From the NCBI GenBank assembly GCA_034926785.1, contig JAYFQU010000016.1, positions 1-64,000 of the forward strand: a stretch of DNA of 64,000 nucleotides, read 5' to 3'. Source of the DNA: UBA7703 sp034926785 (GTDB taxonomy: Bacteria > Bacillota > Clostridia > Christensenellales > CAG-138). Under the pieces are notes generated by a model. It searched no databases and had not been told where the DNA came from. It worked only from the letters and a program-made list of their open reading frames with translations. How positions within the stretch are numbered: position 1 is the stretch's first letter; every line of letters starts with the position of its first letter. A program made the position numbers and the translations under genes. Below are positions 1-8,236 of this stretch, in pieces.

Positions 1-63
1 CAGTTCAACCAACTGCTTCTTCTGTTCTTCGCTGAACGTTCTTCTTGCTCGTTTCTCAGTCAT
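1..63 (-). CDS. Transposase OrfA-like protein, N-terminal fragment (cut by window edge)
   Basis: Only the first 21 residues are present. They start MTEKRARRTF and continue with SEEQKKQLVEL. This basic segment followed by an F(S/T)xExKxQ(L/I)VxL helix is typical of the helix-turn-helix DNA-binding start of IS3/IS911-type OrfA proteins, which are made with a frameshifted OrfAB transposase. An AGAAGGAG ribosome-binding site lies 6-7 bases before the ATG at 63. The family call rests on a short stretch and is therefore tentative. Confidence 0.5.
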   Translation of the reverse strand, partial: MTEKRARRTFSEEQKKQLVEL

Positions 64-139
64 GGTTTTCTCCTTCTCTTTCTTCTTCAAGAGAATACCA
101 CTACCTTATCTTTTCTGTACAGTTTAGTGTAGCCAATCC
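1..139 (-). mobile_element. Left-cut end of an IS3-like insertion sequence
   Basis: This is the promoter-proximal end of an insertion sequence whose body lies outside the window. It holds the first 21 codons of a transposase-like gene and about 75 bp of leader. On the minus strand a plausible terminal inverted repeat starts at about 139 (TGGATTGGCTACACTAAACT and onward), beginning with the TG typical of IS3-family ends. The exact boundary cannot be set without the other end of the element or a target duplication. Confidence 0.5.
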
Positions 140-182
140 AATGTCGCACGGAAATAGTTAGAATAATGGGAAGGTATAAAAG

Positions 183-2222
183 ATGTCCACACATATCGAA
201 ATAGACAGCCTGAACAATCTAGATATGCTCGATAGAGAAGATCTCATAAAAATCATTACGCGTATGGCAACTGGCGGTGTAGCCGTAATGTTTAATGGAA
301 AACGAACTGCGATGGAGATACAAAAGAAGGTTCGACCAAGGGCGATGCGCAAACGCAATGATTTGTCGTTTGGTTCCGACGAAGAACAATCTGAAAATAT
401 GATTCTTGAAGGAGAAAACCTTCAGGGGATGGTTACGCTATATAAATACAGAAACCAAATTGACCTTGTTTTAACTGATCCGCCATACAATACAGGGCGT
501 ATGTTCCGCTATAACGACAAATGGGAAGACGATCCCAATGATCCTGACCTTGGAAATGTCGTCCCATTAGAGGATGGGTCAAGACATACAAAATGGATGA
601 AAGCAATCCTTCCAAGATTGCAACTAATGAAAGATATGCTCAAGCCTACAGGAGTTTTAGCAATTTGTATTGATGATTCAGAGCTTTACCACCTTGGAAT
701 GATGCTTGATGAAGTTTTTGGCGAGGAAAACAGGCTAGCGATCATCAATTGGCAAAAGACTTATTCTCCAAAGAACGATACCAAGCACGTTTCAACCGCA
801 ACAGAGTATGTGCTGGTATATGCAAAGAACAAGGAATCCGTAAAAACTCAATTGCTTCCGCGAGATGAGGATATGAACAAACGTTTTGCCAACCCTGATA
901 ATGATCCGGAAGGAGATTGGGCAGGAAAAGATCCAACAGCAAAGGAAAAAAGGGATAACACCATATTTGCTATTCAATCGCCATTTACAGGAATCCTTCA
1001 TTACCCCGAAGAAGAGTTCTCTTTTAACCGAGATGTCCCTAATCCGCGAAAACACTGGACTGGACTGAAGAAGAGCGAAATGAAAGCATTACTCTCAGCA
1101 TGGGGCACAGCATATGTTGAGCGCGACATAGGGGATGGGAGAGGCAAGGCACTTGTAATAAAGGATTCGATGGTTGAATTAAGCAACTACGATCCATCAA
1201 CTGACCTTGCCGTTCGCGATGCAATTGCTAAAGCAACAAAGCTACGTGAAACTCCGAATTGGGTTTGGCCAAAGTTGATATTTCTTGGAAATGCCGGAGA
1301 AGGCAGACCGCGTGTCAAAAACTACTTAAACCAAGTCAAACAAGGGAAAGTGCCGTTAACATTTTGGGCAAATGAAGATTTTGAAAATCCACTAGAATTA
1401 GGCTCACAGTCATGGGAGCATACGGAGTCAGGACATAGTCAAACAGGTATTACCGAGTTGAACGGAATTGTAGGCCACAATCACGGCTTTGAAACTGTTA
1501 AACCGCTCAAGCTAATGGAAAAAATAATACAGTTATGGTGCCCGACCAATGGGTATGTACTGGATCCATATGCTGGTAGCGGAACCGTTGGTCACGCCGT
1601 TTTAGAGCTAAACCACAATACTGGTGCCAATCGCAAGTTTATTCTCATTGAACAGGGCAGCCCAGATCGCGGAGATAAATATGCCAAAACACTGACAGCG
1701 CTAAGAATTAAACGCGCAATAACTGGGGAGCGTGTTGGGCCTGACGGTAGTGTTTCAGTTCTGGCTGAACCGCTTTTGGGTGGGTTCACTTTTCAATCTT
1801 TGACGAAAACCATAGATAGCAAAACTATACTTTCGATGCAACGAGATGAGATGATTGACCTAATTATTGCAACACATTGGGATACAGGAAAAAAGACAAA
1901 TATTAACCTAGTAAGGATTGATGATCCAAGTTTATTGTACTGCGTAGGCAAAAACTCACTCAATGAGGGGTATTTTATTGTTTGGGATCCAGCAAATTCC
2001 TTTGGTGCTCTCGATTACAAAACATATAGTAAAATAGTTCAAGAAGCTAAGAGAGCTAAACTAAAAACCCCGTATCATGTTTATGCCAGATATGAATTGT
2101 ACCAAGATGAAAAGAGTGTTGATTTCTACAAGATACCAGACAAAGTGTTGGCACACTTAGGGTTAAATGAAAACAGTGACAGGTTTAACAACGATGTTGA
2201 TAGCGATGGAGGTGATGAGTAA
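183..2222 (+). CDS. Type III restriction-modification system, Mod methyltransferase
   Basis: This 679-residue protein is the modification and specificity subunit of a type III R-M system. It transfers a methyl group from S-adenosylmethionine to an adenine in the recognition site, which it also chooses. The catalytic motif DPPYNTG is at residues 99-105 and the AdoMet-binding motif DPYAGSGTVG is near residue 461. This catalytic-before-binding order is that of beta-class N6-adenine methyltransferases. The segment between them (about 110-450) should hold the target-recognition domain. The ATG at 183 follows a GGGAAGG site. The stop overlaps the start of res by one base (TAATG), so the two are translationally coupled. 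The target site cannot be read from the sequence. Confidence 0.9.
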   Translation: MSTHIEIDSLNNLDMLDREDLIKIITRMATGGVAVMFNGKRTAMEIQKKVRPRAMRKRNDLSFGSDEEQSENMILEGENLQGMVTLYKYRNQIDLVLTDPPYNTGRMFRYNDKWEDDPNDPDLGNVVPLEDGSRHTKWMKAILPRLQLMKDMLKPTGVLAICIDDSELYHLGMMLDEVFGEENRLAIINWQKTYSPKNDTKHVSTATEYVLVYAKNKESVKTQLLPRDEDMNKRFANPDNDPEGDWAGKDPTAKEKRDNTIFAIQSPFTGILHYPEEEFSFNRDVPNPRKHWTGLKKSEMKALLSAWGTAYVERDIGDGRGKALVIKDSMVELSNYDPSTDLAVRDAIAKATKLRETPNWVWPKLIFLGNAGEGRPRVKNYLNQVKQGKVPLTFWANEDFENPLELGSQSWEHTESGHSQTGITELNGIVGHNHGFETVKPLKLMEKIIQLWCPTNGYVLDPYAGSGTVGHAVLELNHNTGANRKFILIEQGSPDRGDKYAKTLTALRIKRAITGERVGPDGSVSVLAEPLLGGFTFQSLTKTIDSKTILSMQRDEMIDLIIATHWDTGKKTNINLVRIDDPSLLYCVGKNSLNEGYFIVWDPANSFGALDYKTYSKIVQEAKRAKLKTPYHVYARYELYQDEKSVDFYKIPDKVLAHLGLNENSDRFNNDVDSDGGDE

Positions 2223-4519
2223 TGGAAATCTTTAAATTTCAGCGCAAGGCATCAACACAAATAGCTGAAAGATATTTTGAATATATGGAGGATCCTCTTT
2301 ATAGGACAAAAAACGAGATTGTTCCTTTCTTTCAAAATCTTTCTGCCATAACTGGAGCTGGCAAAACCCTGATTTTAGCTGATGCAATCTCAAATATAAG
2401 GGCGCGGTTGTCGCTAGAGCCGATTATCCTTTGGATTTCTAAGGGACGAGTTGTCGTTTCACAAGCATACACCAATCTATCAACAGGTAAGTATTCTGAG
2501 TTTCTGCCCAATTTTAATGTCCTGCCTCTTTTGGACTGCACTGCAACCGATGTTGAGTCAAATGCCAAAGCATTGATGCTGGTTGCCACGGTGGGCAAGT
2601 TTAACCAGAAGGACATGGAAAAAGGAGACCGAATGGTATTCCGTGTCAATCTGGACGAGGCGGATGTATCCCTTTGGGACTTGTTAAAAGCAAGACAACT
2701 ACCTGATGGATCTCACCGCCCACTCTTGATTGTTTACGACGAGGGACACAATTTATCTGACCAACAAACCGAATTACTTCTCAAGCTGTGCCCTGATGCG
2801 ATTTTGTCGGCTAGTGCAACAATGCGCGTTCCTGAAGCATTAAACAAGCGCGTAATTCAGCGCATCATCGACGACAAAGAATGGAAACAAGATAAGTTTA
2901 TAACCCAAATAAAAAGTTCGGATGTTGTTGCTTGCGGGCTAATAAAGAAGCATATTTCACTTGGCGGATATGTCACTCCTATGGAGATTGCCATTGACGA
3001 TCTTATCCAAGATTACAATGCCTTGCTAAACCTTATAGTTGAGAATGACATTGGTTTCATACCAAAAGCAATTTACGTCAGCAATACGAATATTGTGGTT
3101 GAAACAGGCGAGCGTGATAACGTTTTGATTCCGTTTGAGCAACGACAATCACGTCCAATTCAGATTTGGCGTTACCTTGTCGGGTTAGGCATTAATCCAA
3201 AAGACATAGCTGTTTATTGTGATTTGAAGTTCGATATACGATTTCCCCCACCTGATAATTTTTGCTTGTTTTCTGGTGGCGATAACGACTATGAAGCCTT
3301 CGCTTCTTCTGACTTTCACCATATTATTTTCAATCTTTCATTGCAAGAGGGATGGGATGATCCGTTGTGTTACTTTGCCTATATTGATAAGGACATGGGT
3401 TCAAAAGATCAGGTAACGCAAATCATTGGGCGAGTATTACGGCAACCATACGCAGAGCACTATCCAAATTCCACTCTCAATACGGCATGTTTCTATATAC
3501 GGACTGACGAAAAACAGATCTTCGATACGGTAATTACAGAGGTTAGAAACAAATTGACAACTGATACTCCGGAAGTAACACTATCTGTATACAAAGCAAA
3601 AGATGGGAGTAGAAACAGCAGTAAGGAGATTCCTAAAATGCCGTTGAGATTGCCTCGTGTTTCCATAGATGCAAGCAGTGCTCTGGAACCAATTAGAGGT
3701 ATCATTGATAAGATCCCAAATTTTCGTGCAGATGTTGACAACACCTCTGGTAAGGGTAGTCGTATTCGGATTTTACAGAACATAGGAAGTGATAAGAAGG
3801 CTAACGAAGAATGGGTGGAAACTGAACATACGAATAAAGTGACCGCGCGATGGATTTTCAAACGTGAAGTCCAGAAATATTTCCCAAAAGTTGCAAATCT
3901 CTGCGATACCGAAAATATTCTATTTGACGCGCTTGTAGAATACAGCAGTACAGCAGCTGACATAATCAGGGAAAAAGCTGTTGATGTCGTCGATGCCTAT
4001 ATTGAACACGCAATGGTTGTCCAAGATGCAGCTAATACTTTCCCTGTGCCGGAGATTTATATTAATCCGTTAACAGCCCTTACATTTACCAATGCCGTTC
4101 ATAATCAATATAGCGACTTGAATTTGCTGGAACAGGATTTCGCAAAGGAGCTTGACTCATCAAGGCGCACTTGGTTTAGAAATCCGTCACAAGGCTGTTT
4201 TCAGATCCCATTACTCGATAAAGGTGATACAAACAATTTTAACCCTGACTTCATTATTTGGGTTAATAAAAAAATAGTTGCTATTGACACAAAAGGTGAT
4301 CATCTCATAGTAGGTGATGCTGCACGAAAACTATTCTCTATCTTGAAGTATGGTAAAGGTTCCGACTTGGTTATTCGATTAGTCACTGAAGGCGAATGGT
4401 CAAGTGAAATTAAGAAAATCGGCAAGAATGGCTATACAGTATGGGGATTGAAGAATGGAAAGGTTGTGGGGCACCATTCCACTACCATCAAAGAATGTGT
4501 AACTGAATGCCTTAACTGA
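2222..4519 (+). CDS. Type III restriction-modification system, Res helicase-nuclease
   Basis: This 765-residue protein is the restriction subunit. It hydrolyses ATP while bound to Mod and cuts DNA when two unmodified sites are engaged. The Walker A motif ITGAGKT is at residues 43-49. A DEGH box (superfamily 2 helicase motif II) is near residue 173 and is followed by SASAT (motif III). The motif VI region reads QIIGRVLRQP. Near the C-terminus, NPDFIIW followed by VAIDTKG (about 674-693) fits the PD-(D/E)xK nuclease core of type III Res proteins. A strong GGAGGTGATG site lies inside the end of mod. All motifs look intact. It converges on the next gene, with a terminator between. Confidence 0.9.
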   Translation: MEIFKFQRKASTQIAERYFEYMEDPLYRTKNEIVPFFQNLSAITGAGKTLILADAISNIRARLSLEPIILWISKGRVVVSQAYTNLSTGKYSEFLPNFNVLPLLDCTATDVESNAKALMLVATVGKFNQKDMEKGDRMVFRVNLDEADVSLWDLLKARQLPDGSHRPLLIVYDEGHNLSDQQTELLLKLCPDAILSASATMRVPEALNKRVIQRIIDDKEWKQDKFITQIKSSDVVACGLIKKHISLGGYVTPMEIAIDDLIQDYNALLNLIVENDIGFIPKAIYVSNTNIVVETGERDNVLIPFEQRQSRPIQIWRYLVGLGINPKDIAVYCDLKFDIRFPPPDNFCLFSGGDNDYEAFASSDFHHIIFNLSLQEGWDDPLCYFAYIDKDMGSKDQVTQIIGRVLRQPYAEHYPNSTLNTACFYIRTDEKQIFDTVITEVRNKLTTDTPEVTLSVYKAKDGSRNSSKEIPKMPLRLPRVSIDASSALEPIRGIIDKIPNFRADVDNTSGKGSRIRILQNIGSDKKANEEWVETEHTNKVTARWIFKREVQKYFPKVANLCDTENILFDALVEYSSTAADIIREKAVDVVDAYIEHAMVVQDAANTFPVPEIYINPLTALTFTNAVHNQYSDLNLLEQDFAKELDSSRRTWFRNPSQGCFQIPLLDKGDTNNFNPDFIIWVNKKIVAIDTKGDHLIVGDAARKLFSILKYGKGSDLVIRLVTEGEWSSEIKKIGKNGYTVWGLKNGKVVGHHSTTIKECVTECLN

Positions 4520-4601
4520 CAACATTCTGATAGTATTGAAACTATAATGCAATATAAGCGATCTTCCCATATCCCATTATGTTATCAGAAAGAAACATTA
4601 C

Positions 4602-4646
4602 AAAAGAAGAAATCCCGAACTACCAAAAGGTTGGATTTCTTCTTTT
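4602..4646. terminator. Strong bidirectional terminator between res and the membrane protein gene
   Basis: A perfect 14-bp stem (AAAAGAAGAAATCC paired with GGATTTCTTCTTTT) has a 17-base loop, with A-rich and T-rich ends. It sits between two convergent genes and could end transcription from both. The rest of 4520-4801 shows no coding signal. Confidence 0.8.
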
Positions 4647-4801
4647 GCGGAAATTTGATTTTCTCTCGTATGCTTGACATATTGGCGACGTAAGCAATTG
4701 CCATTAATCTGTATATTTCGTGTGAAGAGAATCAATCACTTGTATTTACTCCGTTACGTTTGCCACTCAGTTATGCGTGAACCATCGCATTGTTTTTTGC
4801 C

Positions 4802-5446
4802 TTATTCCTCATAATTCTTGTCAAGCAATAGCCATATCAAAACGCTGTCCTTAGCATCAGCCGATAATTCTTGCTCAACTCCATCTATTGAAATCTTGGA
4901 CACTGAAACTCGATCTCCTTTAAGGGCAAAATCCATGACAATTTGGGTGCCCGCATTTGGTTCATCCATCAAGGTATAAGAAATTGTTACTGTTCCGTTT
5001 TGCGATTCTTCGGAATAGTCGGAGTTTATTATTACTCCGTTCTCAGTCCCTTCACCCCAAGGTATCTCGTTATAGGTGTCCATTACTATCTCTGTAAAGA
5101 AGCTCAGACAGGCGTCTTTTGCGTCTTGTACGCTTATTACTCTCGGCGTCTCGCTAGGTTGTTGTGTAGGCTCTACGGGGTTCTGAGACGGCTCAAGGTT
5201 GGTGCCCGCATTGATTTCTTGAACTGTTGCGGTGCTTGCTGCGGAATTCGTAGTCGCACCACCCGTTGTCCCTATCAAGAGAATCCCAAACCAAATTGCA
5301 AAAACAACCGTCAAGATAATCTTGCCTTTCTTCTGCATCTGTTTTTGACCAGCCCATAAGAGTATCAATCCAAGAGGTGGGAAAAATATCAGGCTAATCC
5401 ACAAAACCCATTTTCTTTGAAAGAACTTCTGCTTCGCTTTTTCCAT
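4802..5446 (-). CDS. Small membrane-anchored protein of unknown function
   Basis: I do not recognise this 214-residue protein. It has a basic N-terminus and two membrane segments (about residues 9-28 and 41-58), the first with an FFPPLG kink. A Thr/Ser/Pro-rich linker follows (about 65-100). The C-terminal domain of ~110 residues is soluble, acidic and probably outside the cell. The ATG at 5446 is preferred to one nine codons upstream because GGGGAG lies 7-8 bases ahead of it. Similar layouts occur in small clostridial surface proteins carried on mobile elements. It is cargo of the element with no assignable role. Confidence 0.7.
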   Translation of the reverse strand: MEKAKQKFFQRKWVLWISLIFFPPLGLILLWAGQKQMQKKGKIILTVVFAIWFGILLIGTTGGATTNSAASTATVQEINAGTNLEPSQNPVEPTQQPSETPRVISVQDAKDACLSFFTEIVMDTYNEIPWGEGTENGVIINSDYSEESQNGTVTISYTLMDEPNAGTQIVMDFALKGDRVSVSKISIDGVEQELSADAKDSVLIWLLLDKNYEE

Positions 5447-5592
5447 TAATGTACTCCCCTTTTCGTGTTTCACTCATTATAGCGCATCACACTTCGTCTG
5501 TACATTAAATTTCCACTGCTTTTTGTGTTATAGTTCGGATTACCCATTCAACCTATAATGTACTCAAAAGGTAGGGGGCTATTTGAGAAGTT

Positions 5593-5775
5593 ATGGGAGA
5601 TTTCGTCATTACACCCAAAGAAGATAAAGCGGTCACCATGACAATCCGCATCGATAAAACTTTGCAGGAAGAGTATAACGAGCTGTCCGCAAAAACCAAT
5701 CGCTCACGAAACGAGCTAATTAGTATGGCGTTGCGTTACGCTCTCGATCATATGATAGTTAAAGATAAAGATTAG
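5593..5775 (+). CDS. Ribbon-helix-helix (CopG/Arc-type) DNA-binding protein
   Basis: This is a 60-residue protein with a short N-terminal tail. A beta strand (TMTIRIDKTLQEEYNELSA, about 15-33) is followed by two helices with the NRSRNELI turn (about 36-43) and a final ALRYALDHM helix. This is the ribbon-helix-helix fold, in which a dimer inserts a two-stranded sheet into the DNA major groove. Such proteins on mobile elements control copy number, transfer or a toxin partner. No toxin gene is adjacent, so the target is unknown. It stands alone between two minus-strand genes, preceded by a GAGAAG site. Confidence 0.8.
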   Translation: MGDFVITPKEDKAVTMTIRIDKTLQEEYNELSAKTNRSRNELISMALRYALDHMIVKDKD

Positions 5776-5961
5776 TATCGCAAGCTCCAAAGGTTTCTAC
5801 CTTTACACTGTTAGTACACCTTGCAGTTTATGCAAGTAGCATCTTTAATTTGTTCGGAACAGCCATTGCTGAAGATAAACCGAGTTTCGCACATCATACC
5901 AAGGTTGATTATTCATCTAAACAATGTGGCAACTATTTTGATAGTTGCTGTTTTTCTGAAA

Positions 5962-6303
5962 TCAATCCTCAAAGGTATCTTCATCGTCTGTTTCTTCCCA
6001 TTCATCATCCGAGCTTTCAGATGCTTTCTTTCCGTTACTTCTCACAATAATAACTAGAGGGGAATCATCATCCTGGTTCTCTAGGAGAAGTGCATTTGCA
6101 CCGTAAGCCTTATCAATCAGATATCGGCAAGCATTGAACCGATCTTTGCTGTGCTTGTCCTGCGAGATTTCAATAATGGATTCAAGAGCCGACAAGGTGG
6201 AGGATTTCAAAAGCTCTTTGAATGAATCGCGTTCTACTTTTTGTTGTTGAGAGTATTTGGGACGCCCTTTTGGATTTCCGCTTTCCCCTTTTGTAAAGCC
6301 CAT
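5962..6303 (-). CDS. DUF5681 domain protein
   Basis: This 113-residue protein opens with MGFTKGESGNPKGRPK, the hallmark of DUF5681: a G-rich signature FxxGxSGNPxGRP of unknown function, common in prophages and integrative elements. A short helical middle follows (about 25-75). The tail from about residue 95 is very acidic (Asp/Glu-rich). A strong GGAGGAGG site precedes the ATG. The protein shares orientation with the rep gene upstream, and the two may be transcribed together across the 360-bp gap. The family suggests a DNA-related role, but none is established. Confidence 0.8.
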   Translation of the reverse strand: MGFTKGESGNPKGRPKYSQQQKVERDSFKELLKSSTLSALESIIEISQDKHSKDRFNACRYLIDKAYGANALLLENQDDDSPLVIIVRSNGKKASESSDDEWEETDDEDTFED

Positions 6304-6663
6304 AAAATCCTCCTCCTTTCAGTTCTGCTGAAATATGTATCTTCATCAATGCATTAATCAAATGTGATTTGTGCTTTGGTATTTCTTGAATGCTATTTAT
6401 CCGTTACTGGAACCAATGAGTTACAGGAATTCATTTTTAACATTCAAAGGTATTTATTGGTCCATTGATAATTTATTGTTAATGCATTGTTATCTGTTCT
6501 ATACTGCTTTCTTTATAGTACAGAATGAAAATTCGAATTTTGCTAAGAAATCGATAGAAATCATGATTTCTACTGCGTTTTTTGCTCCAAAAGGCTACTT
6601 TCCCTGATTTCTGCAAAATCGCTTTCAGCCCCTTTTTACTCAAAAATTGAGTATTAACGGATA
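6304..6663. other. AT-rich intergenic stretch next to rep
   Basis: I find no convincing gene here. The stretch is strongly AT-rich and lies directly downstream of the putative replication initiator. It could hold the element's origin or only a promoter for the DUF5681 gene, but no iterated repeats were seen. Confidence 0.4.
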
Positions 6664-6672
6664 TTATCCACA
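6664..6672 (+). other. Consensus DnaA box at the end of rep
   Basis: TTATCCACA is a perfect match to the consensus DnaA box. It overlaps the stop codon of the putative Rep gene and borders an AT-rich region. A single box can occur by chance, so a role in element replication is only suggested. Confidence 0.4.
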
Positions 6673-7662
6673 AGCTTTTCTGAAGTCCCGAATCGTCATA
6701 ATCGCGTCTTGCGGCAGTCCATATAACTCGGTGTATTTATTGACTTCTCTTCGGAGATTATGAATCGACTCTCCTTTCTTTTCTTTCCATTTCTTTAATG
6801 CTTTATATAGGACTTCTTTGTCGGGAATCAACTCGCGTTCTTTTGCTATTGTAGAAATCGGATCATCCGTTTCACATAATGATTCATACAGATGATTCAC
6901 GCAGTAGTTCAGGTATGGTATTATCCGTTTACTTCTGATTTCATCACAAAAGATTCGTTTGTATTCCATCAAGAGTAACAAAAATCCTTTGCGTGAAAAG
7001 ACGTTTGATAATGTTCTCTTTTTACCAAACAGTTTCATAAGTACGCGATCTAGCATAATGATTTCTACTCGCAGCAGTCCGTGCGGTACGGTTTCAGACG
7101 CTTCCTTCTGTTCAGTTTGTTCCCTTTTCTGCTGTTTCGTTTTATCGTATGCTTTCAAAACGTAATATTGCGGTTCCCTGAAAATAATAGTATTTGCTAC
7201 TTCTTTGTATCGGCAACTCATACATGTACTAACATACTTTACATTATCTCGTTTCAAAGTTAAGAAAGCATGATTTAATAGATTCAGGACTTCTGATTGC
7301 GTAGCGTTTCCGCTTACTTTTTGAGTTATGTTCACCTCTACCGACTTCACTTTGCTATCAAGCACTTTTCCTAAAACTCTTTCGATCTGCGTCTTGCAGT
7401 CACTCAAAATCGATGAGAGGCTTCCCAAGTCTTTCCATGAAAACGGTTGAATGTTATTTTCTCTTAAGAACAACGGCAAAATCAATTTGATTATTAATTT
7501 CCCGTCCTTAACTTCAAACGTTCCATATTTTCTTCCCTGTCCAGTAATCAACTGCTGCTCCACCAAATTAGCTATTCTATTTTTCATTACAGCCTCTATA
7601 ATACAGCAGTCTATTCCTTGCCTAGCGTTACTCCGAACTATTCTTGTCTTTTTCATACACAT
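6664..7662 (-). CDS. Putative replication initiator, phage/plasmid II/X-like
   Basis: This 332-residue protein resembles rolling-circle type initiators of the filamentous-phage gene II/X group, which are also found on small clostridial plasmids and integrative elements. The resemblance rests on a central YYVLKAYDKTKQ segment (about 166-178) followed by HGLLRVEIIML (about 193-203). In those families the two strands carry a KxYDK motif and an LRxEhR motif. The C-terminal third is helical and basic. I could not find a clear HUH metal motif, so this assignment is moderate. The ATG at 7662 follows AAGGG; a second in-frame ATG lies two codons later. A terminator-like hairpin precedes the gene. Confidence 0.5.
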   Translation of the reverse strand: MCMKKTRIVRSNARQGIDCCIIEAVMKNRIANLVEQQLITGQGRKYGTFEVKDGKLIIKLILPLFLRENNIQPFSWKDLGSLSSILSDCKTQIERVLGKVLDSKVKSVEVNITQKVSGNATQSEVLNLLNHAFLTLKRDNVKYVSTCMSCRYKEVANTIIFREPQYYVLKAYDKTKQQKREQTEQKEASETVPHGLLRVEIIMLDRVLMKLFGKKRTLSNVFSRKGFLLLLMEYKRIFCDEIRSKRIIPYLNYCVNHLYESLCETDDPISTIAKERELIPDKEVLYKALKKWKEKKGESIHNLRREVNKYTELYGLPQDAIMTIRDFRKACG

Positions 7663-7687
7663 GCCAATCCCTTAAAATTCTGAACGC

Positions 7688-7726
7688 AAAAAAAGAAGCT
7701 GCTCGCCCGACCGGGCTACTCGCTTC
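7688..7726 (-). terminator. Terminator/attenuator hairpin ahead of rep
   Basis: Read on the minus strand, a hairpin GAAGC-loop-GCCCG-GT-CGGGC-loop-GCTTC ends in seven T residues. It lies after the two small minus-strand genes and ~25 bases before the rep start. It would stop most transcripts entering rep, which is a common way to limit Rep synthesis. Confidence 0.6.
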
Positions 7727-7856
7727 CAAAAGCACTTTTTAATTTATATATATTATATCACACTTAATACAACCTGTAAAGGTTTTTATCGCAAATTTCG
7801 CATCTATTATTGTAATAGCTACCAGTTATGAGTTTGTTCGTATGTGTCAGAGCCTC

Positions 7857-7976
7857 TTAGCGCGGCGTAGAGTGCTCTTTCATTGTTGCTGACGCAGATT
7901 CTCGTATCCGCACAAAAAGCTCTCCAAATGTCTTAACGTGAACTCTAGCGTTTTGCGCGTCAAGTCTTCTATGCAT
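7857..7976 (-). CDS. Very small basic protein (39 aa), unknown
   Basis: I do not recognise this 39-residue product, which starts MHRRLDAQNARVHVKTFGEL. It begins three bases after the stop of the next upstream small gene and has a GAGAGG site overlapping that gene's end, which suggests translational coupling. The protein is basic and probably helical. Its place beside the regulator and recombinase would suit an excision or copy-control factor, but that is only positional inference. Confidence 0.45.
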   Translation of the reverse strand: MHRRLDAQNARVHVKTFGELFVRIRESASATMKEHSTPR

Positions 7977-7979
7977 TGT

Positions 7980-8111
7980 CTATTCCTCTCTTTCTTCTTT
8001 CACCCATTGTTCAAATTCGGATTGATGCTCGCGAATATATCCTCGAATATCTGAATACAAACAGCGTGCCAGTTGCTCGCATATTTTATGGTCACTGTTG
8101 TATTCCGACAT
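7980..8111 (-). CDS. Very small acidic protein (43 aa), unknown
   Basis: This 43-residue product starts MSEYNSDHKICEQLARCLYS and ends in a Glu-rich tail (VKEEREE). A good AAGGGAGG site lies 7 bases before the ATG, which strongly supports translation. It is the first gene leftward from the divergent control region and runs opposite to the XRE regulator. That position is typical of genes a lysogeny-type repressor would control. No family could be assigned by eye. Confidence 0.55.
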   Translation of the reverse strand: MSEYNSDHKICEQLARCLYSDIRGYIREHQSEFEQWVKEEREE

Positions 8112-8142
8112 TGTTAATTCCTCCCTTCTGGCGAGTTTTCAC

Positions 8143-8184
8143 TTTACGCATCACGGTAAATAAACTATAATTCATTCGTGATGC
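8143..8184. promoter_or_regulatory. Divergent promoters framed by an 8-bp inverted repeat (likely XRE operator)
   Basis: On the plus strand TTTACG and TATAAT are 17 bases apart (8143-8148, 8166-8171) and would drive the XRE-recombinase pair. On the minus strand TATAGT (8164-8169) overlaps the same -10 and could drive the small genes. A perfect inverted repeat, GCATCACG (8148-8155) and CGTGATGC (8177-8184), brackets both. This is the arrangement expected for an operator bound by the adjacent XRE protein. Confidence 0.55.
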
Positions 8185-8236
8185 TTGTTCTATTACCAAA
8201 TGCTCTCACTTTCTATATTATATTTCGGAGGTTATT

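Noticed and set aside
5821..6057. A 78-residue plus-strand frame (hydrophobic)
   Set aside because: Most of it is antisense to the DUF5681 gene, whose ribosome-binding site and signature are clear.
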